A stretch of 64,000 nt of DNA from Sulfurovum sp. (GTDB taxonomy: Bacteria; Campylobacterota; Campylobacteria; Campylobacterales; Sulfurovaceae), in NCBI GenBank assembly GCA_021166685.1, contig JAJPEU010000015.1, positions 1 through 64,000 on the forward strand, read 5' to 3'. The translations under genes and the position numbers were made by a program. The notes under the pieces are model-generated. The model made no database searches. It had not been told where the DNA came from and was given only the letters and a program-made list of their open reading frames with translations. Numbering within the stretch: the stretch's first letter is position 1; the number at the start of each line of letters is the position of its first letter. Positions 26,096 to 36,742 of this stretch are shown here, piece after piece.

Positions 26096-27307
26096 CTAAA
26101 GATCGATCTCTCGTTTGCGGTTATACAGATACCGGTCGATCCCCTCTGCGATACCTTTTGCGATCAGATCCTGATAACGGCTGGTAAAGAGCTGTTTGCG
26201 CTCCGTCGGATGGGAGATATACCCGACCTCTACAAGTATCGAAGGCCTGCTTGCGCCTACAAGAACCCAAAACGGCGCACTTCTTACTCCTCCGTCTTTC
26301 ACTCCCCCAAAACGGCTGCGGAGATTTCCCAACATCTTGGTTTGAACATCTATGGCAAGTTTATGCGATTGGACGATTTTTGGCCCCGAAAGCACCGAAT
26401 CGACAATCACGTTTTTACTCAAATTGTCCGTGCCTTTCAATACAGCTTCATTTTCCCTTGCGGCAACACGCTGCGACCTTTCATCTCTGGTGTTTTGCAG
26501 GAAAAAAGTTTCAACGCCGTGCAGCTTGTTTTTGGATCTCTCGTTAGGCGCTGCATTGGCATGGATCGACACAAACACTTTTGCGTTTTTGATATCCGCT
26601 ATTTTTGTTCGCTCCGGAAGCTTTAAAAATCGGTCAGTGCTTCGGGTCAGATACACCTTGTATCCGTGTTTTTGGAGTTCTTTGGCCAGTTTTTTTGATA
26701 TTTGCAAAACCAAATCTTTTTCTTTTTTGCCTCCGCCTATAGCGCCCGAATCATGTCCGCCATGTCCGGCATCGATAACAACAACCTCATGACCGGAGGA
26801 TGCGGATGTGTTTTTCTTTTCAAACATAGAGCCAAAAAAACTTTTTTCTTCTTTTTCCAAAGGAGCAGTATTGTGTTTGCGAACTGTTCTCTTGGGTGCT
26901 GCACCTGTTTTTTCCCGTGTTGGCACGAAAGCTGCTTTCGGCAAAGGAATATGGTATGATTTTTTTGAGAGCATCGGCTGATAGGCGGTGCATGCATAAG
27001 GCTTGTTGCACTCTATAACAAGCCGTACAATATCTTTTTGATACTGCGAAATCCTTACGCTCGAATTTTGAAGACCCTTCAGGTTTTTTTGATGATCCTT
27101 TGATGAAAGACGTGCATTTCGAATATCAAAAACTTTTCTATAGGGTTTTTCAAGTGAAAAATAATGCACACTGTTTTTATTGAGCAGCCCGCTAAAATGC
27201 AGACGCAATTCATCCTTTTGAACTTCTACATCCTCCAGTATATTAACAGAACCGACAAGGAAATTTGTCCACGCGACAAAGAGAAGAAAAAATTTTAATA
27301 ATTTCAC
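26096..27307 (-). CDS. amiC: N-acetylmuramoyl-L-alanine amidase (AmiC-like)
   Basis: This protein of 403 residues has a signal peptide, an AMIN-type N-terminal part that would target the septum, and an Amidase_3 domain with VVIDAGHGGHDSGA, the KEKDLVLQ Glu and VSIHANA (zinc ligands His, Glu, His). It splits daughter-cell peptidoglycan by cutting the sugar-peptide bond. I chose GTG 27307 because it starts exactly at the signal peptide. TTG 27328 would overlap the upstream gene. Its likely activator is the EnvC-like protein at 32781. Confidence 0.92.
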   Translation of the reverse strand: MKLLKFFLLFVAWTNFLVGSVNILEDVEVQKDELRLHFSGLLNKNSVHYFSLEKPYRKVFDIRNARLSSKDHQKNLKGLQNSSVRISQYQKDIVRLVIECNKPYACTAYQPMLSKKSYHIPLPKAAFVPTREKTGAAPKRTVRKHNTAPLEKEEKSFFGSMFEKKNTSASSGHEVVVIDAGHGGHDSGAIGGGKKEKDLVLQISKKLAKELQKHGYKVYLTRSTDRFLKLPERTKIADIKNAKVFVSIHANAAPNERSKNKLHGVETFFLQNTRDERSQRVAARENEAVLKGTDNLSKNVIVDSVLSGPKIVQSHKLAIDVQTKMLGNLRSRFGGVKDGGVRSAPFWVLVGASRPSILVEVGYISHPTERKQLFTSRYQDLIAKGIAEGIDRYLYNRKREIDL

Positions 27308-27308
27308 C

Positions 27309-28409
27309 TTAGTCGTCTTCTCCCTCAACCAATTTGCGCATCAGTTCTTTGACTGTGATAATCTCTTTAAGCTTATAGCCGTTGGTACCGGTAAAAAAGA
27401 GTCCTTTTTCAATATCTCCATCATACGCATCGCTGAGCCTGTCTGCAATGCAGTATCCTACCACTTTGGCTTCCTCTCCATGATGGCATGGGGCTACACA
27501 GTCAGAAATACAGACAATTTTTGGAGCTGTTTTTTCTTCTATCATTTTATGAAGATTGGTTTTTACACCGCGCGCAGGGTATCCCACCGGGGATTTGAAC
27601 AATTGAATATCCTCTTGTGTTGAAGCGATGATAGTCTCTTTAAATTTTTGATGCGCGTCACACTCTACCGTACCGATAAAACGTGTACCCATCTGTACAC
27701 CATTGGCACCCAAGTTCATCATCTTGACAATATCGTCATGATCCCAAACACCCCCCGCAGCAATGACAGGAAAATCTCCCCAGTTTTTTGCCTCCTCTAC
27801 CACAGGCGGTAAAATCGCTTCAAGCTGATTTTCCGGCAAAAAACACTCATCATACTTAAAGCCCTGATGGCCGCCGCTTAGCGGTCCCTCAACAATAACA
27901 GCATCAGGCAGGCGGTTGTGTGTCTTTTGCCATCTTTTGCACAGTATCTTCAACGCTTTGGCTGTTGAAACGATAGGTACCAGCGCAACATCAGGAAAAT
28001 CTTTGGTACATTCCGGCAACGTCAGCGGCAATCCTGCTCCTGTGATAATGATATTGGCACCTGCCTTACAAGAATCAATCACCACTTGTTTGTAATCATT
28101 GATTGCATAAAGCACATTGGCTGCTAACGGTTTGTCGCCGCAAATTTTTCTTGCATTTTCAAAAATCGCATGCAATGCCTTGGAGGAGTAAAAATTGATC
28201 GTACCCACAGGTCTGCCGTCTGCAGCTAATTTATCAGCATACATTCTATTTTTATATACTCCCGTACCTATTGCACTGACAACACCGAGCCCTCCTTCTT
28301 TTGAAACAGAGCCTGCAAGCTGATCCCAAGAGACACCTACTCCCATGCCGCCTTGAATAATGGGAATATCAATCGTATATTTTCCTATTTTTAATGGTTT
28401 AAATGCCAT
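27309..28409 (-). CDS. NAD(P)H-dependent flavin oxidoreductase (nitronate monooxygenase family)
   Basis: This 366-residue TIM-barrel flavoprotein has PIIQGGMGVGVSW at the N-terminus, IVEGPLSGGHQG near 175 and VIAAGGVWDHDDIVKMMNLGANGVQMGTRF near 230. The family includes nitronate monooxygenases and FabK-type enoyl-ACP reductases. I cannot separate them by eye. The Cys-rich SDCVAPCHHGEE segment near residue 305 is unusual and could bind a metal. The ATG overlaps the tyrS stop by one base. Confidence 0.8.
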   Translation of the reverse strand: MAFKPLKIGKYTIDIPIIQGGMGVGVSWDQLAGSVSKEGGLGVVSAIGTGVYKNRMYADKLAADGRPVGTINFYSSKALHAIFENARKICGDKPLAANVLYAINDYKQVVIDSCKAGANIIITGAGLPLTLPECTKDFPDVALVPIVSTAKALKILCKRWQKTHNRLPDAVIVEGPLSGGHQGFKYDECFLPENQLEAILPPVVEEAKNWGDFPVIAAGGVWDHDDIVKMMNLGANGVQMGTRFIGTVECDAHQKFKETIIASTQEDIQLFKSPVGYPARGVKTNLHKMIEEKTAPKIVCISDCVAPCHHGEEAKVVGYCIADRLSDAYDGDIEKGLFFTGTNGYKLKEIITVKELMRKLVEGEDD

Positions 28410-29608
28410 TAGTCTACCTTTACTTTTGCAAATTTTCTTTTCCCTACCTGCAGAATATACTCGCCGGTGCTCAATGTAAGCTGGTCATCACTTATTTTTT
28501 CCTGGTTTATTCTAACAGCTCCTTGCTTAATATCTCTTCTTGCCTGTGAAGTTGACGGCTCTATGCCGGCATCCACGAGTGCTTTACATATCCAAATATT
28601 GTTTTCCACCGCCACTTCCTGGATATCTTCGGGTATCAAATTGGCTTTAAACACATTATCAAAAGCTTCTTTGGCTTCTTGGGCTGCATCTGCGTTATAA
28701 AATCTTTCGGTTAACTCCAGCGCCAATCCCTCTTTGACTGCCTTTGGATGAAGAATGCCTTTTTCGACATCCTCTTTCATCTGCATAATTTCTTGCAGGG
28801 ATTTTGCACTCAAAAGTTCATAGTAACGCCACATAAGCTCATCCGATATGGAGAGTGTCTTGGCATAAATGTCTTTTGGGTCTTCGGCAATGCCAATGTA
28901 GTTGCCCAGTGATTTACTCATTTTATGCACTCCGTCAAGCCCTTCAAGAATCGGCATCATAAGAACCGCCTGCTCTTTTCCAGTATGATAAGCGCGCTGC
29001 AAATGTCTTCCCATTAAAAGATTGAACTTTTGGTCCGTTCCTCCTATTTCGATATCGCTTTTAAGCTCTACGCTGTCATACCCCTGAAGAAGAGGGTATA
29101 AAAATTCGGAGATAGAGATACTCTGTCCTCCCTTGTAACGCTTTTCAAAATCATCACGCTCCAGCATTCTGGCTACGTTAAACAGTGTTGCCAGCCCCAC
29201 GAGTCCGCCGGCTCCCAAAGTATCAAGCCATTTCGAGTTAAATACTACATCGGTTTTAGAGGGGTCAAGCACATTAAATACTTGATCTTGATAGGTCTGT
29301 GCATTTGCCATAATCGTTTCTTTGTCAAGCACTTTTCTCGTTTCGCTTTTTCCCGTGGGATCACCAATGGTTGCAGTAAAATCGCCTATGAGCAATTGAA
29401 CTCTTGCTCCATGATTTTGAAACACTCTAAGTTTTTGAAGCAACACAGTATGTCCCAGATGCAAATCTGCCCCCGTAGGATCAAAACCTGCTTTCACCGT
29501 GTAAACTGCCCCCTCTTCATAATATGTGCGAACCAGTACTTCAATACGTTCCATATCTATAATTTCGGCTGTTCCTCTGCGTATCTCTTCTAATGCTTTT
29601 GCTACCAT
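28409..29608 (-). CDS. tyrS: Tyrosyl-tRNA synthetase
   Basis: This 399-residue class I enzyme charges tRNA-Tyr. The HIGH-like motif is HLGH in DPTGADLHLGHTVLLQ (near 46), the KMSKS motif is in KMSKSLGN (near 230), and the last 60 residues form an S4 RNA-binding domain. The layout is the longer TyrRS type with a C-terminal S4 domain. It follows spoT by 17 bases in the pyrH operon. Confidence 0.95.
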   Translation of the reverse strand: MVAKALEEIRRGTAEIIDMERIEVLVRTYYEEGAVYTVKAGFDPTGADLHLGHTVLLQKLRVFQNHGARVQLLIGDFTATIGDPTGKSETRKVLDKETIMANAQTYQDQVFNVLDPSKTDVVFNSKWLDTLGAGGLVGLATLFNVARMLERDDFEKRYKGGQSISISEFLYPLLQGYDSVELKSDIEIGGTDQKFNLLMGRHLQRAYHTGKEQAVLMMPILEGLDGVHKMSKSLGNYIGIAEDPKDIYAKTLSISDELMWRYYELLSAKSLQEIMQMKEDVEKGILHPKAVKEGLALELTERFYNADAAQEAKEAFDNVFKANLIPEDIQEVAVENNIWICKALVDAGIEPSTSQARRDIKQGAVRINQEKISDDQLTLSTGEYILQVGKRKFAKVKVD

Positions 29609-29625
29609 TGCCCTTCCTGTTTATA

Positions 29626-31782
29626 TTATTTGTTGTTATATGCATCGTCTAAATTAATGATTTCTATAAGCTTGAAATTCTGTGAAATCTTTTCAGACAA
29701 TATACTTTTTTTAGATTCGCTGCTTTCAACTTCTATCTGGCAATATTCTGCACTTTCGCTGCTTTGTATCCCCAACTCAATACTGATAACATTTAAATCC
29801 AGCTTTGTAAGTTTTGTCAGCAGATCCGCCAAGATCCCTTTTTGGTTTTGCAATCCAATCGTTAATCTGTAGCGTGAAAGTTTTGACGTACGCCATTTTA
29901 TAAAAACCATAGGCTCTTGCGCAATAATTTTTTCATACGCTTTTTTACACAATTTATGATGAACAATTGCTTTGCCGTCTTTATAGAATGCAACTATCTG
30001 ATCGCCCATTTTCGGGTGACAGCAATAGTCAAACTCTACACCGTCCAAAGTTTTATTTGTAAAAAATATAAAATGCTCTATCTCTTTTTTGACAGGTTTT
30101 TTGTATCCTTTTTTAAGAAGTTCCCAAAAACGCACTTCACGGGCCCCCATGTAGTCTGCTGTTTTACGTATAGCCTCTTTGAAATAATCCATTTGATTGG
30201 GCAATTTATACAATGTATCTTTCATTCCCAGCGCTTCTGTTATCTCGTTGACGGTTTTGTTCTCCTGATGGAACAGTGTTGCTAAAATATTATAAGCGCT
30301 TAAGGTATCAGATTCTTTTATTCTGGCCCGACAATGGGTTCGTATCCCTTCTTGCGCTTTGGAAGTCTTAACGGTATCAACCCAAGAACAATGCAAATGG
30401 GGTCTGGTATCATCAATGATCTTAACGATATCCCCATTTTTTAACGTCGTCAAAAGAGAGGAGAGATGTTTGTTGATCAATGCTTCTTTTGCATGAAGAC
30501 CGATTTGAGAATGTATAGCATAGGCAAAATCCAAGGCCACCGACCCCTTGGGCAGCGTATAGTAGTCACCTTTAGGCGAAAAGACTGTTATGTCTTCTGA
30601 AAAAAGATCGCTTTTGGCAAGCTCATAAAACTCTTCAATCGATTCGCTTTGATAGTTTAGACTCTCAAGCCATTCCAAATTTACCCTATCAGAACCCTCT
30701 TTATACTTCCAGTGGGCCGCCACGCCAAATTCGGCAAGTTTATGCATTTGAGCCGTACGAATCTGCGCTTCAACGATGCCCTCCTCGTCAAAAAGTGTGG
30801 TATGTATCGTCTTATAGCCATTTTCTTTTGGCACAGCGATATAGTCTTTAAAGCGTGAAATAAGCGGTGTATAGTTTAGATGCAGCAACCCCAGTACCCG
30901 GTAGCACTCGATAGGCTCTTTTACAATAATGCGGATCGCTAAAAGATCCAGGACCTCATCGATACTTACTCCTTTGCGATGCATCTTTAGATAGATAGAA
31001 TAATAATGTTTTACCCTGCCAATGACTTCAAATTCATCAGGCAAAAACCCATCTTTTTGGAGTACATTTTTAACTTTTTGAATAAAAGCATTCAGCTTAA
31101 AATGCAAATTTTGCGCATTGGATTTGATATAATCATCGATCAGCTTATAATCTTCAGGATAGATATAATAAAAGCTCAAATCTTCCAAGTAATTTTTCAT
31201 ACGTGCAATGCCGAGTCTGTGTGCGATAGGCGCATACACAACTAATGTTTCTTCGGAAATACGCCTTTGCTTTTCCGGCCTCAGCGCATCGAGGGTAAGC
31301 ATATTGTGCAATCTGTCACAAAGTTTAATCACCAAGACACGGATATCTTTAATCGAAGCAATGAGCATCTTGCGAAACGTAAGTGCGGAGTTGATCAAAC
31401 GCTCATCTGAACCTGAAGGAATAAGTTTTTCGTCTCTAATTTCAACAATTTTTGTCAAGCCTTCCACCATGTGCACAACATCCAAACTGAATTCTTGCTG
31501 CAGGTCCTCAATGCTGTAGCTGGTATCTTCCACTACATCATGCAGCAAAGCTGCCTGCACCATCGTCTCATCGCTGCTGACCATTGCCGTAATAGCTGCG
31601 ACCAAAATAGGATGCACAATATAGGGCTGACCGCTTTTACGCTTTTGGCCTTCATGCGCACTCAGGGCAAGATCCAATGCTTTGATTGTGGTGGTCGAAG
31701 GGGAAGGAATTTGTTCAAATAAAAGGGCTTTCGCCTCCTCTATCGTCTCTATCTCTTTCGCGCGAGAAAGAAAAACGTCCAA
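29626..31782 (-). CDS. spoT: Bifunctional (p)ppGpp synthetase/hydrolase SpoT
   Basis: This 718-residue enzyme makes and degrades the stringent-response alarmone. An HD hydrolase domain comes first (HPILVAAI, ALLHDVVEDT near 75), then the RelA/SpoT synthetase domain (IPKENGYKTIHT-type, here VPKENGYKTIHT), a TGS domain and a C-terminal ACT domain. HD residues are intact, so both activities are expected. The start is TTG 31782 with AGAGGG in the rpoZ stop region. Encoded with rpoZ, whose product binds RelA-type signals in other bacteria. Confidence 0.94.
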   Translation of the reverse strand: MDVFLSRAKEIETIEEAKALLFEQIPSPSTTTIKALDLALSAHEGQKRKSGQPYIVHPILVAAITAMVSSDETMVQAALLHDVVEDTSYSIEDLQQEFSLDVVHMVEGLTKIVEIRDEKLIPSGSDERLINSALTFRKMLIASIKDIRVLVIKLCDRLHNMLTLDALRPEKQRRISEETLVVYAPIAHRLGIARMKNYLEDLSFYYIYPEDYKLIDDYIKSNAQNLHFKLNAFIQKVKNVLQKDGFLPDEFEVIGRVKHYYSIYLKMHRKGVSIDEVLDLLAIRIIVKEPIECYRVLGLLHLNYTPLISRFKDYIAVPKENGYKTIHTTLFDEEGIVEAQIRTAQMHKLAEFGVAAHWKYKEGSDRVNLEWLESLNYQSESIEEFYELAKSDLFSEDITVFSPKGDYYTLPKGSVALDFAYAIHSQIGLHAKEALINKHLSSLLTTLKNGDIVKIIDDTRPHLHCSWVDTVKTSKAQEGIRTHCRARIKESDTLSAYNILATLFHQENKTVNEITEALGMKDTLYKLPNQMDYFKEAIRKTADYMGAREVRFWELLKKGYKKPVKKEIEHFIFFTNKTLDGVEFDYCCHPKMGDQIVAFYKDGKAIVHHKLCKKAYEKIIAQEPMVFIKWRTSKLSRYRLTIGLQNQKGILADLLTKLTKLDLNVISIELGIQSSESAEYCQIEVESSESKKSILSEKISQNFKLIEIINLDDAYNNK

Positions 31783-31787
31783 AATAG

Positions 31788-31991
31788 TTAACCCTCTAGA
31801 GTGACTGTGATTTTACCTTCTGCTATCTCTTGAAGTGCAATATCGGTAAATTTCATCACAGAAGTTGCTTCTATGCAAGGCTTTGAGCCTTTTGAAATCT
31901 CTTCGGCTCTTTTGCCTACGGCTTTTGCCAAAAGATATTTATCAAAGTCTACTTTTTCCAACGCTTTTGCTGTAAGTTGTTCTGTTCTCAT
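31788..31991 (-). CDS. rpoZ: RNA polymerase omega subunit
   Basis: This 67-residue protein is the omega subunit, which helps assemble RNA polymerase and contributes to the ppGpp site. It is recognised from the N-terminal VDFDKYLLAKAVGKRAEEIS and its short length. It stands between pyrH and spoT, six bases from spoT, the usual Campylobacterota arrangement. Confidence 0.92.
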   Translation of the reverse strand: MRTEQLTAKALEKVDFDKYLLAKAVGKRAEEISKGSKPCIEATSVMKFTDIALQEIAEGKITVTLEG

Positions 31992-32014
31992 TATGTGATC
32001 CTTTTTTTCTTAGA

Positions 32015-32764
<750 letters not shown>

Positions 32765-32780
32765 TTAGGAGGGGTTTAAA

Positions 32781-34091
32781 CTAAATTTGGATTAGCTTTA
32801 ACGGATCAATATGTTTTGAATTTTTTGTCGCCTGAAAAACCAGCTTGCTGTTTACTTTACCCAGCACATACCCCTTGATCACCTTACGTCCTACTGTAAT
32901 ATTGGGAGCAATCTTTGAGAGACCGGCGTAGACAGTATGCATTTTATCTCCGTGCGCCACAACAACCACTTTTCCAAGCATGCTGCTTTCTCCGGCAAAT
33001 ACTACTTTTCCGTTAAGAACATTTTGCACTTTTGCATCCGAAGATGGCGCCTGAAGCGTTACGGATTCGTTAAATATTTTAATCTTATAAACAGGATCTA
33101 CATAAGTACCAAACTTTTTGATAACCCGAGCACCCGAAAGAGGAGAAATTGTTTTTCCGCCGCTATACGCATAGACAGAGGAGGCGCGATACGAAGCATT
33201 AAGATTTCTTACCTGGGTACTTTGTGTTTCTTCGGAAGATCTCGTATTGTCTGTTTTTTTATTTGTTTTTTGCGCATCCGGTCCCCTCATTGCCTGCTGT
33301 TCCCGCAATCGCTTTTTTCGCAACGTTTCAAGACGGATGGCTTCCTTCCTTGCCGCAGCACGTTTGCGGGCGGTTTCTACTTCTTGAGTATGCAAAATAT
33401 TCAGTTTTGCCAATGTTGCCCGAAGCGAACTTTGTCTTTCTTCTATTTGTTCCAGTTGTTTGTTGTAATTTTTTTCGTCTTTGGATAATTTTTCAAGCAA
33501 TCGCTTTTTTGCTAACTTTTTCTGTTCAAACTCTTGTCGTTTTTGGACAATTTTTTCCAACTCTTTTTTTGTTTTATTCTGCTGAACAAGAATATTTTGT
33601 TTTTTGGTTTTAAGCGATGAAATATCTGCTCTAAGTTTTTCCAGTTCTTTTGCATTATACTTCTTGTAGACCTCATATACTTCATAAGCAATAACCGAAT
33701 GCTCCGTCGGAGTGTGAAATTGTCTCATTGCAAAGATAACCGAAAACTGTTCTGAAAGCAAAGCAATAAAAGCTTTGTGTTTCGCCTCCAGTTCGCTATT
33801 TGTTTTTTTAAAGGATTGCTCAGAAGTGCTTAAAACATTTTTAAGAGATTGGTACTCCTTTTTTGTCGCTTCTTTGTCACGCCCAAGCTCTTCTATTTTT
33901 TTTTCAAGATACAAGCTTTCTTGTTCGGCTTTTTTGATATTCTGTGCTATTTTTTCAAGCTGCATACTTGCTTGTTTTTTGGCAGAAACTGCAGCATTTA
34001 AATTTTTTTCAGAATCTTTAATTTTGGTTGTCGTTGAAGCACCATAAACCAGTACGCAAGCGGTTACAACATACACCACAAAATATTTCAC
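32781..34091 (-). CDS. EnvC-like murein hydrolase activator (degenerate M23 domain)
   Basis: This 436-residue protein has a signal peptide, a long coiled coil (about 25-260, Lys/Glu rich) and a C-terminal LytM/M23 fold (GKVVFAGESSMLGKVVVVAHGD). The catalytic zinc ligands of M23 peptidases are not conserved: the usual YGH segment reads HTVYAGL and no final HxH is seen. That is the EnvC pattern, in which the domain activates amidases. It overlaps ftsX by four bases (GTGA), linking it to FtsEX, and AmiC (26096) is the likely target. Confidence 0.83.
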   Translation of the reverse strand: MKYFVVYVVTACVLVYGASTTTKIKDSEKNLNAAVSAKKQASMQLEKIAQNIKKAEQESLYLEKKIEELGRDKEATKKEYQSLKNVLSTSEQSFKKTNSELEAKHKAFIALLSEQFSVIFAMRQFHTPTEHSVIAYEVYEVYKKYNAKELEKLRADISSLKTKKQNILVQQNKTKKELEKIVQKRQEFEQKKLAKKRLLEKLSKDEKNYNKQLEQIEERQSSLRATLAKLNILHTQEVETARKRAAARKEAIRLETLRKKRLREQQAMRGPDAQKTNKKTDNTRSSEETQSTQVRNLNASYRASSVYAYSGGKTISPLSGARVIKKFGTYVDPVYKIKIFNESVTLQAPSSDAKVQNVLNGKVVFAGESSMLGKVVVVAHGDKMHTVYAGLSKIAPNITVGRKVIKGYVLGKVNSKLVFQATKNSKHIDPLKLIQI

Positions 34092-34903
34092 TCTTGTGCT
34101 CCTGCCGAAGAGAACACGACTGTGTAGACAGCAAAAATAACAATCGCCACTGCCGTAGCCAACAAAATGGCAATGTCAGTTATTCTAAAAAGCGCTTCTT
34201 GATTTTGCACCATAATATCTATCCCGCTCTGTCCTGCCCACTGAAACTTCAAATACAAAAAGAGTGCGCCTGTCATTATAGTCGCGATCAATGCATCCAA
34301 AAGAGCCACCTTAAAAAGTACCCCGCTTCGAAGCATTAGAGGTGCCCCAAAAATTTCCATAATTTGCATACGTTCTTTGTGTGCATACTTCCAAATTTCC
34401 ATCTGCTTGATAATCAAAAACAAACTGATCACGCCCGTAAAAACAATAAATATTCTCAATGTAAACTTAATAAAAGAAAAAAGTCTGTAGCTGGAGCTAT
34501 AACTGCTTCCAAAGGTTTCTACACTTTTAATATTTTCATCTTTTTCAAGATCTTTTTTGATTTTCTCCAGATCTGAGGTGCTTACATAGCTATCTAGCCT
34601 GACTGAATAAAAATAAGGCAATGCCTGCAATATCTCTTCGGCGCTGCTTTTACTGACCCCCTTAGCAATTTGGGCAACAATACTTTCTCTTTTTATATTT
34701 TCGCTGCTGTCTATATGGGGATTGAGTTGCTTGAGCTCTTCGAGTGTTATTGTTTTTTTTGCAACCACCAGCATGGAATACCCTTCTTTGAGTCCCTTTT
34801 CATACGAATCGGTCGTCCTGTCAAAGACAAGAAAAAACTCTATTCCTAAAAGAATTGCCATAAGCGGTAAAATAAACATAAGATGGTTTTTAATGAACTT
34901 CAT
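34088..34903 (-). CDS. ftsX: Cell-division protein FtsX
   Basis: This protein of 271 residues has one membrane helix at the N-terminus, a periplasmic loop (about 45-155) and three more helices in the C-terminal half, the FtsX layout. With FtsE it forms an ABC-type complex that switches on a murein hydrolase activator at the division site. ATG 34903 is preferred to GTG 34909 because AGGG lies five bases ahead. It overlaps ftsE and the EnvC-like gene. Confidence 0.88.
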   Translation of the reverse strand: MKFIKNHLMFILPLMAILLGIEFFLVFDRTTDSYEKGLKEGYSMLVVAKKTITLEELKQLNPHIDSSENIKRESIVAQIAKGVSKSSAEEILQALPYFYSVRLDSYVSTSDLEKIKKDLEKDENIKSVETFGSSYSSSYRLFSFIKFTLRIFIVFTGVISLFLIIKQMEIWKYAHKERMQIMEIFGAPLMLRSGVLFKVALLDALIATIMTGALFLYLKFQWAGQSGIDIMVQNQEALFRITDIAILLATAVAIVIFAVYTVVFSSAGAQE

Positions 34904-35564
34904 ATACACCCTTGCTTTCTATAATAAAATGTCTGTAAGGTAAAGAAAAAATAGAAGGTATCTTGTGGGTAACTACCAATACGGTTGTTTCAAGCTGCTG
35001 ACACGCATTCTCCATAAGATCCCAGATCACATTGGAAGAATAATCATCAAGGTTACCCGTAGGTTCGTCAGCCAATATCACAACCGGATTTTTAGAGAGA
35101 GCTCTCGCCACACCAACACGCTGCTGTTCGCCTCCGCTGAGCTCCATAGGATATTTGTCCGCATGCTCAGAAAGCTTGACATGCTTAAGAAGTCTTTGGG
35201 CCTGCGTATGCTGCACATCCATAGAATAACCTGCTATCATCAACGGCAAAACCACATTTTTGGCTACAGTCCATTCGTTGATGAGCTTATAATCCTGAAA
35301 AATAATCCCCATATGTGTGCGCAAATCTTGCAATTTGCTTTGGCGTGCAGCTGCAAGATCAAGCCCTCCCACCACAAGGTTTCCTTCACTGGGCTTAATC
35401 TGTCCGTAAAGCGCCTTTAAAAGTGTTGATTTTCCTGAACCGCTTGGACCGGTAATGAAAACAAAATCACCCTTTTTGATGTTAAAATTTGCATCTTTGA
35501 TAATCTCTTTTTGGCCTTTATCATAGGCCAAAGTAAGATGTGAGGCGCTAATAACGTTAGACAT
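34890..35564 (-). CDS. ftsE: Cell-division ATP-binding protein FtsE
   Basis: This 224-residue ABC ATPase has Walker [10 protein letters not shown] (near 38), the signature LSGGEQQRV (near 140) and Walker [10 protein letters not shown] (near 163). It partners FtsX. Its start overlaps the trmB stop by eight bases and its end overlaps ftsX. Confidence 0.93.
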   Translation of the reverse strand: MSNVISASHLTLAYDKGQKEIIKDANFNIKKGDFVFITGPSGSGKSTLLKALYGQIKPSEGNLVVGGLDLAAARQSKLQDLRTHMGIIFQDYKLINEWTVAKNVVLPLMIAGYSMDVQHTQAQRLLKHVKLSEHADKYPMELSGGEQQRVGVARALSKNPVVILADEPTGNLDDYSSNVIWDLMENACQQLETTVLVVTHKIPSIFSLPYRHFIIESKGVYEVH

Positions 35565-36732
35565 AATTTAAATACTCCACTATTTTTTGATGTGCTTTAA
35601 GATTGACCGTTGTTTTCACGGGACAGGAAACAAAATAGCGGCAGCCTTTCCTGTCTATCAAGATATATTTGTGCTCCGGCCTATCGAAACTTCCAAAAGC
35701 ACATCTTACCAAAAGCCCCTCCTCTCTTATCTTATAGATACGCTCAAAATGTATGAAATAGTCTTCAAACACTATCGCATCTCCAATCAAACGCTCTTCC
35801 AAACCTTGCGTATACACGGTTCCGCGGAAATCAAAATTGATCTGATGCGCTCTAGGTTCATCTTCTTTCATGCATTTTACATAGATATCATAAATATCTT
35901 TTTCCTGCTTTCTCCATCTAGCCTCATATTTGCTTGTCACCTCAAGACGTTCATTTTTTCGTATCTCTACTTCTGTTTCGGGGGCTGAAAAAAAAGTTTC
36001 CAATGCATACCAAAAATAATTATCACTATCTGTACGCAACTCCAATCGCCCGCCTTTTCTAAGCACACGCATAGACTCGTCCAAAAAACCTTTACTGATC
36101 ACCCTTCGGTGCGGTTTTTTGTCCCAAGGCACAGGAAAATGTACAAAAATTTGCTCACACGCATTAGAGGGAAGCATCTCCAAAAAAAGTCTGGCATCAT
36201 AATTGACGACCCATATATTATGCAGCCCCTGCAACTCTATCTGCTTGAGTACTTGCTGCGCAGAAGGGGTATGAATCTCTATGCCGATAAAAAGTATATC
36301 AGGATGCATCTTGGCTTGATACAATAAATGACGCCCGCTTCCAAACCCTACTTCTACAGATATTTTTTCTTTAGGATAAACAATGCTTTCAAAATCCTCT
36401 ATTTTTTTAAAATATTCCGATGAAAGCGGGGGTTTTGCATGATGCATAGCAATATTTGAACTCAAAATCTCCAAATCTAATCGTTTGGATACATAATCGA
36501 GCGCCTCTTTAAGAAGATTGACCTTCAAAGGCCTTGTAACTTTATCGTATTTCAACAGATACGCTTTATCGTCAGGCTTAAGCTGGAGTAAAAATTCTTC
36601 ATTCTTATACTCTACGCCTAAAATTTCTTCATTTCCCCCTAAAGCCGTTGCACGAAAACGAAGGAGTGCATCCTTGCCAATTTTTTGTTCTATTAATGAG
36701 GTATCAAATGGGGTTACTTTTAAATGCGGCAT
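35557..36732 (-). CDS. trmB: tRNA (guanine(46)-N7)-methyltransferase
   Basis: This protein of 391 residues has the TrmB core: VEVGFGSGRHLLYQA (SAM motif), FIGIEIHTPS, HFPVPWDKKPHRRV and LRTDSDNYFWYALE. It makes m7G46 in tRNA. It is much longer than the E. coli enzyme, with extra N- and C-terminal parts, as in other Campylobacterota. ATG 36732 is chosen because the longer frame would run into the preceding lipoprotein gene. Confidence 0.93.
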   Translation of the reverse strand: MPHLKVTPFDTSLIEQKIGKDALLRFRATALGGNEEILGVEYKNEEFLLQLKPDDKAYLLKYDKVTRPLKVNLLKEALDYVSKRLDLEILSSNIAMHHAKPPLSSEYFKKIEDFESIVYPKEKISVEVGFGSGRHLLYQAKMHPDILFIGIEIHTPSAQQVLKQIELQGLHNIWVVNYDARLFLEMLPSNACEQIFVHFPVPWDKKPHRRVISKGFLDESMRVLRKGGRLELRTDSDNYFWYALETFFSAPETEVEIRKNERLEVTSKYEARWRKQEKDIYDIYVKCMKEDEPRAHQINFDFRGTVYTQGLEERLIGDAIVFEDYFIHFERIYKIREEGLLVRCAFGSFDRPEHKYILIDRKGCRYFVSCPVKTTVNLKAHQKIVEYLNYV

Positions 36733-36742
36733 GCTTTTCTTC

